Origin: Betaproteobacteria bacterium
Lineage (GTDB): Bacteria; Pseudomonadota; Gammaproteobacteria; Burkholderiales; SG8-41
Length of the DNA: 64,000 nt
Assembly: GCA_025363435.1 (NCBI GenBank)
Contig: JANYDY010000051.1
Location: 31,904-95,903 of the forward strand
Direction of reading: 5' to 3'
In this document: positions 1 to 10,704 of the stretch, one piece after another
How the letters are laid out: every line of letters begins with the position of its first letter
Numbering within the stretch: the first letter of the stretch is position 1
Translations under genes and position numbers: made by a program
Notes under the pieces: generated by a model
What the model saw: the letters and a program-made list of their open reading frames with translations, nothing else
Database searches by the model: none
Told to the model about the DNA's origin: nothing

Positions 1-1
1 A

Positions 2-631
2 ATCGCCGGCAGGGAGATCGTTTTCCTGGCACGTCACGGTTACGGCCACACCATACCGCCGCATCAGGTTAACTATCGCGCAAATATCTGGGCTCTACAT
101 GAGCAGGGCGTAAAAGAAGTTATCGGCGTTGCCTCGGTCGGTGGCATACGCGCGGATATGCAGCCGGGTGTATTGGCTTTACCCGATCAAATCATCGATT
201 ACACCCACGACCGCGCCGCCACCTTGTACACGCTTGAGGATCGCGGCGTGCAACACGTCGATTTCACCTGGCCGTACAGCCGTGATCTTCGCACGCGCTG
301 TCTACAGGCGGCAAAGCAGGCCGGCGTGCCGATCATAGATGGCGGCGTGTACGCCGCAACGCAGGGGCCGCGCCTCGAAACCGCCGCGGAAATCAACCGG
401 CTTGAGCGCGATGGCGCCGCCATGGTCGGCATGACCGGCATGCCGGAGGCGATACTTGCGCGCGAAATCGGTTTGTCGTACGCGGCAATCACCGTGGTCG
501 CGAATCACGCTGCCGGCCGCGGCGGCAGTGCCGAGGCAATATCGATGCCGCATATTGCCGCCATCCTTGACGGCGGCATGGTCAAGGTGCGCTCAATCAT
601 TGAACAGATAGCAGGGACCAATGGCCGTTAG
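2..631 (+). CDS. mtnP: S-methyl-5'-thioinosine / methylthioadenosine phosphorylase (5' truncated)
   Basis: Family role: phosphorolysis of methylthio-purine nucleosides in methionine/polyamine salvage, in the cytoplasm. The frame is open from base 2, so the N-terminus lies outside the window. The first visible residues include [21 protein letters not shown], the phosphate-binding RHG and NYRAN signatures of the PNP/MTAP family, followed by GVASVGGI. Near the C-terminus the purine-contacting segment reads [11 protein letters not shown] phosphorylases usually have Asp residues here, and Asn at this place is found in enzymes preferring 6-oxopurines, so a thioinosine phosphorylase is likely; this is inferred by family comparison. 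The TAG stop at 629-631 overlaps the def start by 11 bases, suggesting translational coupling. Confidence 0.85.
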   Translation: MAGREIVFLARHGYGHTIPPHQVNYRANIWALHEQGVKEVIGVASVGGIRADMQPGVLALPDQIIDYTHDRAATLYTLEDRGVQHVDFTWPYSRDLRTRCLQAAKQAGVPIIDGGVYAATQGPRLETAAEINRLERDGAAMVGMTGMPEAILAREIGLSYAAITVVANHAAGRGGSAEAISMPHIAAILDGGMVKVRSIIEQIAGTNGR

Positions 632-1154
632 AGAGGTTTTGCGGATGGGCGATGCGCGGCTGCTCGAAGAAGCGCATGCGGTCGAACAGTTCGATACACC
701 CGAGCTGCATGCGCTGATCAAGGACATGCGCGATACGATGGAAGACCTCGACGGGGCAGGGCTGGCGGCGCCGCAAATCGGCGTCGGACTGCAGTTGGTG
801 ATCTTCGGTGTCGAAGAAAATCCGCGCTACCCGGATGCGGAACCGGTGCCGCAAACGGTGTTGATCAATCCGAAGCTGCTGAAGGTTGACGACGTGATGG
901 AAGACGGCTGGGAAGGCTGCCTGTCGGTGCCCGGCATGCGCGGACTGGTGCCGCGTTTTGTGCGATTGCAATATAGCGGCTTCGATGAATACGGCAAACC
1001 GATTGAGCGGACAGCAGAAGGTTTTCACGCCCGCGTAGTCCAGCACGAGTGCGATCACTTGATCGGTGTGCTGTATCCGATGCGCATCCGCGACATGCGC
1101 CAGTTCGGATTTACCGAGGAATTATTTCCCGGAGAAGACCCGGGCGACGACTGA
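621..1154 (+). CDS. def: Peptide deformylase
   Basis: Removes the N-formyl group from nascent proteins; metal enzyme acting at the ribosome. The 177-residue product has all three family motifs: [10 protein letters not shown] (about 45-54), EGCLS with metal ligand Cys100, and QHECDHL with His142, Glu143 and His146. The third motif has Cys instead of the more common Phe/Leu between Glu and Asp, a variant I recall in other proteobacterial paralogues. The ATG lies inside the end of the upstream phosphorylase gene. It is convergent with glnD with only 7 bases between stop codons and no visible terminator. Because the start overlaps a salvage gene rather than fmt, this may be a second deformylase copy; that cannot be tested here. 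Confidence 0.93.
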   Translation: MAVREVLRMGDARLLEEAHAVEQFDTPELHALIKDMRDTMEDLDGAGLAAPQIGVGLQLVIFGVEENPRYPDAEPVPQTVLINPKLLKVDDVMEDGWEGCLSVPGMRGLVPRFVRLQYSGFDEYGKPIERTAEGFHARVVQHECDHLIGVLYPMRIRDMRQFGFTEELFPGEDPGDD

Positions 1155-1161
1155 GCCGTCC

Positions 1162-3753
1162 TCAGCTCTGCAACTGCCGCAGCAACTCGCTTTCGAAACG
1201 CACGACATTCTTCGGATCGTTTAACGCGTCGCCGTTGACCAGAAAAATGTCCTCGGCGCGGTCACCCAGCGTATTGATCTTTGCGGTGTTCAGATTGATC
1301 TGGAATTCAACCAGGCAGCGCGCGACCCGCGACAATAAACCGGGACGGTCGCCGGCAATCACTGACAGCACTTTATAGAGACCACGCTCGTCCGGCACTA
1401 TCGTGACTTCGGGCGTAATAGGGAAATGTTTGAGCAAACGGCTGACGCGCCCCTGTGCCAGCGGCTCGAGCGGCGCCTCGCCGGCCAGACGTTGCGCCAG
1501 TTCGTATTCGATATAGCCGATTAAATCACGGTACTGCGGATGTTTATTGTTGGGGTCGAGAATTTCAAAGCTGTCCAGCGCGTAGCCGTGGCGCGTGGTG
1601 TAAATCTTGGCTTCCACAATGGTGTAGCTGATGCGCTCGAAAAAGCTGCAGATATGCGCAAACAAATCCTTGCGGTCGCGCGAGTAGATCATCACCTGCA
1701 GTCCTTCGCCGACCGGTGAAGGGCGCGCCTTGACCACCGGCTCAGTCGCGTCGACCCGGTAATTGAGCAGACGCGTATGCCATGCGATTTCGTCAACGTC
1801 GTGGCGCAGAAAATAAGCGGTATCGAGTTGCGACCAGAATTTATCCGACGCTTCTTCCTTGATCGCATAGAGCAGCAGTTTTGCTTTTGCTGCATCCTGG
1901 CGCTGCTGCATGCTCGATTCGAGGCTGCGCATATCGCCGCCCAGACGCCGGCGCGTGATGCGGAACAGGTCTTCCAGCAGCTTGGCCTTCCAGGCATTCC
2001 AGACCTTGGGGCTGGTGCCGCGTATATCGGCGACCGTTAGCAGGTATAGCGCAATCAGGTTGCGTTCATCGCCGACGTGCGCCGCGAAAGTATCAATAAC
2101 ATCGGGATCGGTCAGGTCCTGTTTTTGCGCGGTTGCCGACATCATCAGATGGCTTTCGACCAGCCAGACCACCAGCTTGACGTCCTCGGCTTGCAGACCG
2201 TGCTCGCGGCAGAAGCGCTGCGCATCCGCCTTGCCGAGCGTTGAATGGTCGCCGCCGCGGCCTTTGGCAATATCGTGAAACAGCCCGGCCAGATACAACA
2301 CTTCAGGGCGCGCGAACTCGCTCATCAAACGGCTGCACAAGGGAAATTCGTGGGCGAGTTCCGGCACCGCAAAGCGGCGCAGATTGCGCACCACCTTGAG
2401 TATATGTTCGTCAACGGTATAGACGTGATAAAGGTCGTGCTGCATCTGCCCGACGATGCGACCGAAGGCGGGAATGTAGCGGCCCAGCACGCCGTATTGA
2501 TTCATGCGGCGCAATTCGCGGATAACACGCTCGGGACTGCGCAGTATGCGCAGAAACATTTCGCGGTTTTCCGGATTGCGCCGGAACGCCGGATTGATCT
2601 GGTCGCCGGCGCGCCACATCGCGCGCAGCGTTTGCGCCGTCATGCCTTTCAACTGCGGATGCTGCTGCAAAAGATTGAAGGCTTCAAGAATGGCGCCGGG
2701 AACGCGCCGGAACAAACCTTCGTCTACCGCTTCAAGACGTTCGTTATGCGCGCTGAAGCGCTCGTTGATCGGTTTTGCCGAACGTTCACGCTGCGGCGAA
2801 ACCAGCGCATTGAGGTTTTGCAATACGATCGTATTGATCTGGCCGATTTCCAGCGCCGTGCGGTAAAAACGCTGCATCAGATGTTCGCTGGCGCGGCGAT
2901 GCGCGGTATCGCGAAACCCCATTTGCGCCGCCAGCGCCGTCTGCACGTCGAACACCAGCCGTTCTTCACGGCGATTCGCAACATAGTGCAGATGAATACG
3001 CAGATTCTGCAAAAAAGTTTCATGTTTGCGCAGCAATGCCGCCTCGCGACGCAAAATTACTTCGGCTTTGACGAGTGCAGTCCAGCTCGCACCAATAGCG
3101 GCCGCCTTGCTGATCCACAAAATATTGTGCAGATCGCGCAAACCGCCGGCTACCTCTTTGACGTTGGGCTCCAGATTGGTATCGTGAAAGCGCGCGTGAC
3201 GCTGTTCCTGTTCGAGTCGCTTGGCTTTTGCAAACTGCGGCGCATCAATAGCGCGCGCAAACTGTTTTTCGAACTGCAGGAACAACGGACGTTTGCCGGC
3301 GATATAACGCGCCTCGAGCAAACTTGTCTGCACCGTGATGTCCTGCGCCGAGAGCTCAATACATTCGGCGAGTGTGCGTACGCTATGGCCGATTTCGAGA
3401 CCGATGTCCCAGAGAACGCCGACAAACTGTTCGAGTTTGGCGCCGAGCGCATCGCTGGTTGCGGCCGGCAGCAGTATCAGCAGATCAATATCCGAATAGG
3501 GGAACAGCTGGCCGCGCCCGTAGCCGCCAACCGCGACCAGCGTGATATCGGCCGGCATTTCCAGCTGTCGCCATACCGCCTGCAATTGCTGATCAATCAA
3601 GCGGCAATGCCGGCGCAACATTTGCGTGGCCGATTGTTTGTCGAGAAAACGCTCGCGTAACTGGGTGCGTTGTTCGGCGAGGCGCGCTTTCCAGCGCGCG
3701 GTTTGAGTCGCCGATGCGGGCGCAGCTTCGGCTGCCGGCTGCAAATCAGGCAT
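1162..3753 (-). CDS. glnD: Bifunctional uridylyltransferase / uridylyl-removing enzyme GlnD
   Basis: Primary nitrogen sensor: uridylylates PII proteins when glutamine is low and removes UMP when it is high. The 863-residue length fits the family. An N-terminal nucleotidyltransferase motif is seen at about 76-90 (GGYGRGQLFPYSDIDLL, with the metal-binding Asp pair). A central HD domain carries LFHDIAKGRGGDHS near residue 495, and two ACT domains occupy the C-terminal 170 residues (for example KDLFAHICSFFERISYTIVE and ISVIAGDRPGLLSRVA-like segments) for glutamine sensing. The ATG at 3753 overlaps the map stop by 8 bases, so map and glnD form a coupled pair transcribed leftward, a common arrangement in proteobacteria. 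Confidence 0.97.
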   Translation of the reverse strand: MPDLQPAAEAAPASATQTARWKARLAEQRTQLRERFLDKQSATQMLRRHCRLIDQQLQAVWRQLEMPADITLVAVGGYGRGQLFPYSDIDLLILLPAATSDALGAKLEQFVGVLWDIGLEIGHSVRTLAECIELSAQDITVQTSLLEARYIAGKRPLFLQFEKQFARAIDAPQFAKAKRLEQEQRHARFHDTNLEPNVKEVAGGLRDLHNILWISKAAAIGASWTALVKAEVILRREAALLRKHETFLQNLRIHLHYVANRREERLVFDVQTALAAQMGFRDTAHRRASEHLMQRFYRTALEIGQINTIVLQNLNALVSPQRERSAKPINERFSAHNERLEAVDEGLFRRVPGAILEAFNLLQQHPQLKGMTAQTLRAMWRAGDQINPAFRRNPENREMFLRILRSPERVIRELRRMNQYGVLGRYIPAFGRIVGQMQHDLYHVYTVDEHILKVVRNLRRFAVPELAHEFPLCSRLMSEFARPEVLYLAGLFHDIAKGRGGDHSTLGKADAQRFCREHGLQAEDVKLVVWLVESHLMMSATAQKQDLTDPDVIDTFAAHVGDERNLIALYLLTVADIRGTSPKVWNAWKAKLLEDLFRITRRRLGGDMRSLESSMQQRQDAAKAKLLLYAIKEEASDKFWSQLDTAYFLRHDVDEIAWHTRLLNYRVDATEPVVKARPSPVGEGLQVMIYSRDRKDLFAHICSFFERISYTIVEAKIYTTRHGYALDSFEILDPNNKHPQYRDLIGYIEYELAQRLAGEAPLEPLAQGRVSRLLKHFPITPEVTIVPDERGLYKVLSVIAGDRPGLLSRVARCLVEFQINLNTAKINTLGDRAEDIFLVNGDALNDPKNVVRFESELLRQLQS

Positions 3754-4558
3754 GCGGTAGCGCGGCGAAAGCGGGCGGCGCCGGTGTACCTGCCGAAACC
3801 GTCATGATTTCGTAGCCCCGGTCGGTGACGAGCACCGTATGCTCCCATTGCGCCGACAGGCTGTGGTCCTTGGTGACGATGGTCCAGCCATCGGCCAGCG
3901 CGCGAATATCCGCGCGCCCGGCGTTGATCATCGGTTCGATCGTGAAGGTCATGCCGGCTTCGAGCACCCAGCCGGTGCCGGGGCGTCCGTAGTGCAGCAC
4001 TTGCGGCTCTTCATGAAATTTGCGGCCGATGCCATGGCCGCAGAATTCGCGCACCACGCTGAAACCGTTGCTTTCGGCGTACGTCTGGATTGCATGACCG
4101 ACGTCGCCGAGGCGTGCCCCGGGTTTGACCATGGCGATGCCGTGCCACATGCATTCGTAGGTCATTTCGCATAGGCGGCGCGCCTGCACGGACGGCGGTC
4201 CGACATAGAACATGCGGCTGGTATCGCCGTGAAAACCGTCTTTGATTACCGTGATATCAATATTGACGATATCGCCGGTCTTTAGCTTGCGTTCGCCGGG
4301 AACGCCGTGACAGACCACATGATTGACCGAGGTGCAAATCGACTTGGGGTAGGGCGAGTAGCCCGGCGGCGCGTAATTAAGCGGCGCCGGCACTGTCTGC
4401 TGCACATTGACCATGTAGTCATGGCAAAGACGGTCGATTTCGTCGGTTGCCATGCCGGCCTTGATATGCGGGCCGATGAAGTCAAGAACCTCGGACGCCA
4501 GCCTGCCGGCAACGCGCATTTTGACGATGTCTTCAGGGGACTTGGTGGCAATGCTCAT
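3746..4558 (-). CDS. map: Methionine aminopeptidase, type I
   Basis: Removes the initiator methionine after deformylation; cytosolic dinuclear metal enzyme. The metal-binding set is visible: Asp residues in NIDITVIKDGFHGDTSR, His in CGHGIGR, Glu in TIEPMI and Glu in WEHTVLV. I start it at ATG 4558, giving 270 residues beginning MSIATKSPEDIVKMR, which matches the usual N-terminus. An in-frame GTG at 4579 would add seven residues. Neither start has a strong ribosome-binding site. The gene is divergent from rpsB, and its stop overlaps the glnD start. Confidence 0.96.
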   Translation of the reverse strand: MSIATKSPEDIVKMRVAGRLASEVLDFIGPHIKAGMATDEIDRLCHDYMVNVQQTVPAPLNYAPPGYSPYPKSICTSVNHVVCHGVPGERKLKTGDIVNIDITVIKDGFHGDTSRMFYVGPPSVQARRLCEMTYECMWHGIAMVKPGARLGDVGHAIQTYAESNGFSVVREFCGHGIGRKFHEEPQVLHYGRPGTGWVLEAGMTFTIEPMINAGRADIRALADGWTIVTKDHSLSAQWEHTVLVTDRGYEIMTVSAGTPAPPAFAALPHA

Positions 4559-4677
4559 GTCAGGGGGACGACGATACACGGGGTAACCATCCGAAATGCG
4601 AAAAAGGGCTGCATTCTAAGCCAGATTGAGCGGAGGCGGCGTCTGACCGCAGGCCAAGCCGGGAACCACACCGCCCA

Positions 4678-4707
4678 TTGAGTAAAATCCATTTAAGATG
4701 ATATAAT
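4678..4707 (+). promoter_or_regulatory. Sigma-70 promoter for rpsB-tsf
   Basis: A -35 TTGAGT at 4678-4683 and a perfect -10 TATAAT at 4702-4707 are separated by 18 bases. Transcription would start near 4714, leaving a leader of about 140 bases before the rpsB ATG. The leader contains a small perfect hairpin (CCGGC at 4795-4799 and GCCGG at 4804-4808). In other proteobacteria the rpsB leader is a site of S2 autoregulation, but I cannot show conservation of that element here. Confidence 0.75.
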
Positions 4708-4852
4708 TACAGACTGGTCAGAAACAAGGTCCGCGGGCTTTTCCGGGGACGATTCGGGCCAGAATACACACATCCGCGATAGTCAGGGTGCGCTCCGGCA
4801 AATGCCGGCGTGTCATTGCGTGGATGGCGGTTTAACCCTAACTGGAGATTTT

Positions 4853-5605
4853 ATGGCAACAACCATGCGTGAAATGCTGGAATGCGGCGTCCATTTCGGG
4901 CATCAGACCCGATACTGGAACCCCAAAATGGCCCAGTATATTTTTGGCCATCGCAACAAGATACACATCATCAATCTCGAGAAGACTCTGGCGTTGTACC
5001 TCGACGCATTGAAGTTCGTGCGTCAATTGTCGACCAACAAGGGCTCAATCCTGTTTGTCGGCACCAAACGCCAGGCGCGCGAGATCATCAACGAAGAAGC
5101 GCAGCGCAGCGGTTCGCCGTTTGTCGACCATCGCTGGCTGGGCGGCATGCTGACCAATTACAAGACGGTCAAGCAGTCGATCAAGCGCCTGAAAGATCTC
5201 GAGACCATGGCGCAAGACGGCACGCTTGAGAAGATGACGAAAAAAGAAGGTCTCAATTTTCAGCGCGAAACCGAAAAACTGCAGCGCAGCCTCGGTGGCA
5301 TCAAGGACATGGGCAGCCTGCCGGATGCGTTGTTCGTGATCGACGTCGGTTATCACAAGGGCGCGATTGCCGAAGCGCGCAAGCTCGGCATTCCGGTTAT
5401 CGCGGTGGTGGATACCAATCACAATCCGGAAGATATCGATTACGTGATCCCGGGCAACGACGATTCGAGCCGGGCGATTCGCCTGTATGCGCGTGGCGTC
5501 GCCGATGCAATTCTGGAAGGTCGCAGCCAGGTTATTCAGGAGATCGTCGGCAACGAAGAAGAATTCGTTGAAGTCGAGGAGGATCGCGCCGCGCGAGCGG
5601 CTTGA
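4853..5605 (+). CDS. rpsB: 30S ribosomal protein S2
   Basis: Small-subunit ribosomal protein, needed for S1 binding and translation initiation. The 250-residue product starts [19 protein letters not shown] and shows the S2 signatures [15 protein letters not shown] and [13 protein letters not shown], plus [20 protein letters not shown] chose ATG 4853, preceded by TGGAG at 4843-4847; an upstream in-frame start at 4802 would add 17 atypical residues. A strong hairpin terminator follows, and tsf is next, the classic rpsB-tsf pair. Confidence 0.98.
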   Translation: MATTMREMLECGVHFGHQTRYWNPKMAQYIFGHRNKIHIINLEKTLALYLDALKFVRQLSTNKGSILFVGTKRQAREIINEEAQRSGSPFVDHRWLGGMLTNYKTVKQSIKRLKDLETMAQDGTLEKMTKKEGLNFQRETEKLQRSLGGIKDMGSLPDALFVIDVGYHKGAIAEARKLGIPVIAVVDTNHNPEDIDYVIPGNDDSSRAIRLYARGVADAILEGRSQVIQEIVGNEEEFVEVEEDRAARAA

Positions 5606-5619
5606 TACAGAGCCTGATC

Positions 5620-5647
5620 AAAAAAGGGGCTAACGCCCCTTTTTTTT
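5620..5647 (+). terminator. Rho-independent terminator/attenuator between rpsB and tsf
   Basis: GGGGC (5626-5630), loop TAAC, GCCCC (5635-5639), extended by an A-run at 5620-5625 that pairs with the T-run starting at 5640. At least eight T residues follow the stem. It lies inside the rpsB-tsf operon, so it likely acts as an attenuator lowering tsf relative to rpsB. Confidence 0.85.
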
Positions 5648-5685
5648 AAGCAACGTTTCACTCACAGATTACAGTTGGAGCACAA

Positions 5686-6564
5686 ATGGCGGAAATTACC
5701 GCAGGAATGGTCAAAGAGCTGCGCGAGGCGACAGGCCTCGGCATGATGGAATGCAAAAAGGCGCTGTCTGAATCCGCCGGCGATATGAAAAAGGCCGAGG
5801 AATTGCTGCGCATCAAAAGCGGCGCCAAGGCGAGCAAGGTTGCCGGTCGGGTCGCTGCTGAAGGCGCAGTCGGCGTGCACATTGCGGCAGACGGCAAGGC
5901 CGGCGCAATGGTTGAAGTCAATTGCGAAACCGACTTCGTCGCCAAAGACGCCAATTTCACGGCCTTTGTTGCTGCAGTTGCCGCAGTCGCTGCAAAAAGC
6001 GGTGCGAACGATGTCGAAGCTTTAGCGAAAAGCAGCGTCGGCGCCGATACCGTCGCCGCGGTGCGCGAAGGCCTGGTCATGAAACTGGGCGAAAACATCA
6101 GCGTTCGCAGGTTCGTGTGTATCGCTGCCAAAGGGCGGCTCGCGCACTATCTGCACGGCAGCAAGATCGGTGTTTTGCTCGACCTCGAAGGCGGCGACGA
6201 GCAGCTCGGCAAGGATCTCGCCATGCATATCGCCGCAAGCAAACCGATTTGCGTCGACAGGACCGAGGTGCCGGCGGAAACCATTGCGAAAGAACGCGAG
6301 ATTTATTCGGCGCAGGCCAAAGAAAGCGGCAAACCCGATAATATCGTCGCCAAGATGGTGGACGGGCGTATTGCCAAATTTCTCGCCGAGGTCACGCTGC
6401 TCGGCCAGCCCTTCGTCAAAAATCCCGACGAAACGGTCGAAAAGCTGCTCGCTGCCAAGCAGGCTAAAGTACATGCGTTTTCCATGTATGTCGTCGGTGA
6501 AGGCATCGAGAAGAAAAAAGACGACTTTGTCGCCGAGGTGATGGCAGCGGTCGGGAGCGCGTAA
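5686..6564 (+). CDS. tsf: Elongation factor Ts
   Basis: Guanine nucleotide exchange factor for EF-Tu. The 292-residue product has both EF-Ts signatures: [15 protein letters not shown] near the N-terminus and [12 protein letters not shown] at about 75-90, followed by the core and coiled-coil regions. The ATG at 5686 follows a TTGGAG ribosome-binding site. The TAA stop at 6562-6564 directly abuts the pyrH ATG, so tsf and pyrH are probably translationally coupled. Confidence 0.98.
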   Translation: MAEITAGMVKELREATGLGMMECKKALSESAGDMKKAEELLRIKSGAKASKVAGRVAAEGAVGVHIAADGKAGAMVEVNCETDFVAKDANFTAFVAAVAAVAAKSGANDVEALAKSSVGADTVAAVREGLVMKLGENISVRRFVCIAAKGRLAHYLHGSKIGVLLDLEGGDEQLGKDLAMHIAASKPICVDRTEVPAETIAKEREIYSAQAKESGKPDNIVAKMVDGRIAKFLAEVTLLGQPFVKNPDETVEKLLAAKQAKVHAFSMYVVGEGIEKKKDDFVAEVMAAVGSA

Positions 6565-7284
6565 ATGGCGCAGGTGCCGGCCTACAAACGCGTTCTACTC
6601 AAGCTCAGCGGTGAAGCGCTGATGGGTGAGGACGCCTACGGCATCAATCGCACCATCATCGAGCGCATCATTTCTGAAATTGCGGAAGTGGTGGCCCTGG
6701 GCGTCGAAGTCGCGGTGGTCATCGGCGGCGGCAATATTTTCCGCGGCATGGCGCCGGCGGCGGCAGGCATGGATCGCGCGACCGCCGATTACATGGGCAT
6801 GCTGGCGACCGTGATGAACGCCCTGGCGCTGCAGGATGCGATGCGCCGCATGAATCTGGTCAGCCGCGTGCAGTCGGCGCTGAATATCGAACAGGTGGTC
6901 GAGCCTTATATTCGAGGCAAGGCGATGCGTTACCTCGAAGAAGGCAAGGTCGTGATCTTTGCGGCCGGCACAGGCAACCCGTTTTTTACGACCGATACCG
7001 CAGCCGCATTGCGCGGCATGGAAATGAATGTCGGCCTGGTGCTCAAAGCGACCAAGGTCGACGGCGTCTATACCGAAGACCCGAAAACGCATGCCGACGC
7101 GATGCGTTACAAAAGTATTACCTTCGACGAAGCGATCGTTAAAAATCTGAAAGTCATGGACGCGACCGCGCTGACCCTATGCCGCGACCAGAAACTGCCG
7201 ATCAATGTGTTCAGCATATTCACGCCGGGGGCGTTCAAACGCGTGGTGGTCGGCGAGGACGAAGGTACACTGGTACATTGCTAG
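6565..7284 (+). CDS. pyrH: UMP kinase
   Basis: Phosphorylates UMP to UDP in pyrimidine nucleotide synthesis; bacterial hexameric kinase of the amino-acid-kinase fold. At 239 residues it has the usual length. Visible motifs are [14 protein letters not shown] at the N-terminus, [11 protein letters not shown] for phosphate binding, [17 protein letters not shown] and [16 protein letters not shown]. No gap separates it from tsf. The frr gene follows after about 60 bases. Confidence 0.98.
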   Translation: MAQVPAYKRVLLKLSGEALMGEDAYGINRTIIERIISEIAEVVALGVEVAVVIGGGNIFRGMAPAAAGMDRATADYMGMLATVMNALALQDAMRRMNLVSRVQSALNIEQVVEPYIRGKAMRYLEEGKVVIFAAGTGNPFFTTDTAAALRGMEMNVGLVLKATKVDGVYTEDPKTHADAMRYKSITFDEAIVKNLKVMDATALTLCRDQKLPINVFSIFTPGAFKRVVVGEDEGTLVHC

Positions 7285-7346
7285 ATGGCATTGCTGGAAA
7301 ATTTTGACCGGCGTGATTGTTCGATGAGTTTTTGCGGAGGTGGTGC

Positions 7347-7904
7347 ATGATCCCTGAAATCAAAAAATCCGCTGAAGAAAAGATGAAAAAAACATTCGAG
7401 ACGCTGAAAGCGGATCTCGGCAAAGTGCGCACTGGGCGCGCGCATACCGGCCTGCTCGACCATATAACAGTCGATTATTACGGCACGCCCACACCTCTGA
7501 GCGGTGTCGCCAACGTAACGCTGCTCGACGCCCGCACCATCGGAGTCGCGCCGTGGGAAAAGAAACTGGTGGGCGTGATCGAAAAAGCGATCCGTGATGC
7601 CAATCTCGGCCTCAATCCCGCCACCGTCGGCGAAATGGTACGCGTACCGATGCCGGCGCTGACCGAAGAACGGCGGCGCGATCTGGTCAAAGTTGTGCAT
7701 AAAGAAGCTGAGAGCGGCCGTGTCGCGGTGCGCAATATCCGTCGCGACGCCAACAATCACCTCAAAGACCTGCTCAAGCAGAAAAAAGTCGCCGAAGACG
7801 ACGAACGCCGCGCGCAGGAAGACGTGCAAAAGCTGACTGACCGCTTCATCGCCGAAATCGACAAGGCGCTGGCGGCCAAGGAAGCGGAACTGATCGCCGT
7901 CTAG
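7347..7904 (+). CDS. frr: Ribosome recycling factor
   Basis: Splits post-termination ribosomes together with EF-G. I start it at ATG 7347 ([15 protein letters not shown]), giving the standard 185 residues. A GCGGAGG ribosome-binding site sits at 7334-7340, six bases upstream; an earlier in-frame TTG at 7317 lacks one. The conserved helical core includes [34 protein letters not shown] and [11 protein letters not shown]. It is part of the rpsB-tsf-pyrH-frr-uppS run. Confidence 0.98.
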   Translation: MIPEIKKSAEEKMKKTFETLKADLGKVRTGRAHTGLLDHITVDYYGTPTPLSGVANVTLLDARTIGVAPWEKKLVGVIEKAIRDANLGLNPATVGEMVRVPMPALTEERRRDLVKVVHKEAESGRVAVRNIRRDANNHLKDLLKQKKVAEDDERRAQEDVQKLTDRFIAEIDKALAAKEAELIAV

Positions 7905-7913
7905 CGAACCGAC

Positions 7914-8693
7914 GTGGGGGAATCCGCATCCAGCGTTGCGATAGCTGAACCGCGCCTGATCCCGCGTCACGTTGCCATCATCATGGATGGCAACGGACGC
8001 TGGGCCAAGCAGCGTTTTCTGCCGCGTATCGCCGGCCACCGGCGCGGCGTCGAGAATGTGCGCAGCACAGTGCGCGCCTGTGTTGAAAAAGGCGTCGAAC
8101 ACCTGACCTTGTTTGCGTTCAGCAGCGAGAACTGGCGCCGGCCGGCGGATGAAGTGTCGCTGCTGATGCAGTTGTTTTCAGTTGCTCTCGAACACGAAGT
8201 AGCGAAATTGCACGAAGCAGGGATACGTTTTCGCGCCATCGGTGATCTGTCGCGCTTCGATGCCGGTCTGCGCCAGTTGATCGTGAACGCCGAGAAACTG
8301 ACGGCCGGCAATCACAGTCTGACGCTGACAGTCGCAGTGAATTACGGCGGGCGCTGGGACATCATGCAGGCGGTCAACCGCATGATTGCAGCCAATCCCG
8401 GCAAAACGTATAGCGAGACCGATCTGCCGCAATATCTGTCGATGGCCTACGCGCCGGAACCCGACCTGTTCATTCGCACCGGCGGCGAACAACGCATCAG
8501 TAATTTCCTGCTCTGGCAGCTTGCCTACACAGAAATGTATTTCACTGACACCCTGTGGCCCGATTTCGACAGCGCGGCCTTCGATCATGCCATCAGTTCA
8601 TTCCAGAGCCGGGAACGCCGCTTCGGCCGCACCAGCGAGCAGGTAAAACTGGCTGATGCCGAACTACGCGAGCCGCTCGCGCAGGATCGCTAG
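7914..8693 (+). CDS. uppS: Undecaprenyl diphosphate synthase
   Basis: Cis-prenyltransferase that makes the C55 lipid carrier for peptidoglycan and LPS. The 259-residue product starts with GTG at 7914. The catalytic Asp lies in [14 protein letters not shown], followed by [21 protein letters not shown] and the C-terminal [20 protein letters not shown], all diagnostic of the family. It lies 9 bases after frr and directly before cdsA. Its placement with cdsA and dxr groups isoprenoid and phospholipid synthesis. Confidence 0.98.
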   Translation: MGESASSVAIAEPRLIPRHVAIIMDGNGRWAKQRFLPRIAGHRRGVENVRSTVRACVEKGVEHLTLFAFSSENWRRPADEVSLLMQLFSVALEHEVAKLHEAGIRFRAIGDLSRFDAGLRQLIVNAEKLTAGNHSLTLTVAVNYGGRWDIMQAVNRMIAANPGKTYSETDLPQYLSMAYAPEPDLFIRTGGEQRISNFLLWQLAYTEMYFTDTLWPDFDSAAFDHAISSFQSRERRFGRTSEQVKLADAELREPLAQDR

Positions 8694-8700
8694 GCGCAGC

Positions 8701-9477
8701 GTGCTCAAGCTGCGCGTATTAACCGTCGCCGTATTGTTGCCGGCATTCGCTGCCTGCGCTTTTTTCCTGCCTGCGCTGTGGTGGGCGGTGGTGATGTTTG
8801 GCGCGGTACTGCTCGCCGCTGCAGAGTGGGCGCGCCTCGCTGGTTTCGGCGCCATGCTGTCGGCGTTTTTTTATGCCGGCCTCGCGCTGGCTGGTTTTTT
8901 ACTCTGGGATAACCGCGCTCTAGATATTCCAGTGTTTGCCGCCAGCGCAGCCTTCTGGAGCCTCGCCGTTCCGCTGGCGCTTTGGCGCAAGCCCGTCTTT
9001 CGCGCCAATGCAACGGGTGTGCTGGCCGGTTTCTGCGTGCTGTTGCCGATGTGGCTGGCGGCACTTCGCCTGCAGACCGATCCGGCGCTGCTGCTGGCCT
9101 TGCTGGCAATCGTGTGGATTTCCGACAGCGCCGCATACGGCGCCGGGCACGCGCTGGGACGCCGCAAACTTGCACCGTCGATCAGTCCGGGCAAAACGTG
9201 GGAAGGAGTCGGCGGTGCATTTGCCGCGGTCGCAGTGTATGCTGCGATTTTCCACTACTGGTGGTTTCCGGCAACGGATTTCATGTTTGTGCTTGCCGCA
9301 TTTTTTGCAATGACGGTATTCGGAATACTCGGCGATCTATTTGAATCCCTGCTCAAACGCGGCGCCAACGCGAAAGACAGCGGAACATTGTTGCCGGGCC
9401 ACGGCGGCATTCTCGACCGGATTGATGCGATAACCGCGGCATTGCCGCTGGCGGCACTGTTGTTTACAAAAACATGA
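8701..9477 (+). CDS. cdsA: Phosphatidate cytidylyltransferase
   Basis: Makes CDP-diacylglycerol from phosphatidate and CTP; integral membrane enzyme. Multiple hydrophobic segments run through the protein, and the C-terminal signature is complete: [20 protein letters not shown] followed by GILDRID. I place the start at GTG 8701, 7 bases after the uppS stop, giving 258 residues beginning [13 protein letters not shown]. An ATG at 8656 would overlap uppS and add a basic segment before the first membrane helix, so it stays possible. The stop overlaps the dxr start as ATGA. Confidence 0.95.
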   Translation: MLKLRVLTVAVLLPAFAACAFFLPALWWAVVMFGAVLLAAAEWARLAGFGAMLSAFFYAGLALAGFLLWDNRALDIPVFAASAAFWSLAVPLALWRKPVFRANATGVLAGFCVLLPMWLAALRLQTDPALLLALLAIVWISDSAAYGAGHALGRRKLAPSISPGKTWEGVGGAFAAVAVYAAIFHYWWFPATDFMFVLAAFFAMTVFGILGDLFESLLKRGANAKDSGTLLPGHGGILDRIDAITAALPLAALLFTKT

Positions 9478-10697
9478 CATCAATTCGCAACGTCGTCATT
9501 CTCGGCTCAACCGGCAGCATCGGCGTAAACACGCTTGATGTGATTGCTCGACATCCTGAAAATTTCAAGGTGCTGGCGTTGACCGCGCACCGGAAAATTG
9601 ATCTGCTGTTTGATCAAGTCATGAAATTTACACCGCGGTTTGCAGTGATCGATGAGGCGGCGGCGGCGAAACAGTTGTCGACGCGCCTGCAACAGGCCGG
9701 CAGCGCGACAACGGTTTTGCATGGCGCAAAAAACCTCGAAGAAGTTGCAGCACATGCGCAAACCGATACGGTGATGGCGGCAATTGTCGGCATTGCCGGA
9801 CTGCGCGCCACGCTCGCCGCGGTAAATGCCGGCAAACAGGTACTCCTCGCCAACAAGGAAGCGCTGGTTACCGCCGGGCCGGTCTTTATGGAAGCGGTTC
9901 GCGCCCATCGCGCAGCATTGATTCCGATCGACAGCGAACACAACGCAATTTTTCAGTCGCTGCCCGCTGCATTCGGCGGCGACCTCAAAGCCGCCGGTGT
10001 GCGCCGGATATTGCTGACCGCGTCCGGCGGACCGTTTCGCGAAATGCCGCTTGAAAAACTTGGCGATGTAACGCCCGACCAGGCTTGCGCGCATCCGAAT
10101 TGGGTCATGGGGCGCAAAATATCCGTCGATTCGGCGACGATGATGAACAAGGGACTCGAAATTATCGAGGCGAGCTGGTTGTTCAATGCCACCGAGCAGC
10201 AGATTCAAGTCGTTATTCATCCGGAAAGCGTCATTCATTCAATGGTCGAATACATCGATGGCTCGGTCATTGCGCAACTCGGTAATCCGGATATGCGCAC
10301 GCCGATCGCACACGCGCTGGGTTTTCCGCTGCGCATCGAAGCCGGCGTCAGCTATCTTGATCTGGCGGCAACCGGCCGGCTGAATTTTTTAGAACCCGAT
10401 GAGCGCCGCTTCCCTTGTTTGCGTCTGGCGCGCGAGGCATTGCGCGCCGGCGGCTGTGCGCCGGCGGTGCTCAATGCGGCGAACGAGATCGCAGTTGCGG
10501 CGTTTTTGAATTCACAGATGCGTTTTAACCAGATACCGCAGTTGCTCGAAGGCGTACTGGAATCGACCGTCAATACGCCGCTGCGCGAGCTGGCGGATGT
10601 TTTCGATGCAGACCGCCGTGGACGTTACGGCGCCGAACAATGGCTGATGCACCATGCGCACGCCGGCAATGCCGTGCAATCACGCCTTACCGCCTGA
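9474..10697 (+). CDS. dxr: 1-deoxy-D-xylulose 5-phosphate reductoisomerase
   Basis: Converts DXP to MEP, the committed step of the non-mevalonate isoprenoid route that also feeds UppS. The 407-residue product has the NADPH-binding start [19 protein letters not shown] and the substrate/metal site [12 protein letters not shown] flexible-loop segment (TASGGPFR) and [19 protein letters not shown] follow. The ATG overlaps the cdsA stop (ATGA at 9474-9477). The following gene is rseP, the order found in many proteobacteria. Confidence 0.98.
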   Translation: MTSIRNVVILGSTGSIGVNTLDVIARHPENFKVLALTAHRKIDLLFDQVMKFTPRFAVIDEAAAAKQLSTRLQQAGSATTVLHGAKNLEEVAAHAQTDTVMAAIVGIAGLRATLAAVNAGKQVLLANKEALVTAGPVFMEAVRAHRAALIPIDSEHNAIFQSLPAAFGGDLKAAGVRRILLTASGGPFREMPLEKLGDVTPDQACAHPNWVMGRKISVDSATMMNKGLEIIEASWLFNATEQQIQVVIHPESVIHSMVEYIDGSVIAQLGNPDMRTPIAHALGFPLRIEAGVSYLDLAATGRLNFLEPDERRFPCLRLAREALRAGGCAPAVLNAANEIAVAAFLNSQMRFNQIPQLLEGVLESTVNTPLRELADVFDADRRGRYGAEQWLMHHAHAGNAVQSRLTA

Positions 10698-10704
10698 AAA
10701 ATAT

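Noticed and set aside
2245..3660. A 471-codon plus-strand frame
   Set aside because: It is antisense to glnD, which has well-conserved catalytic motifs; no domain seen in the shadow frame.
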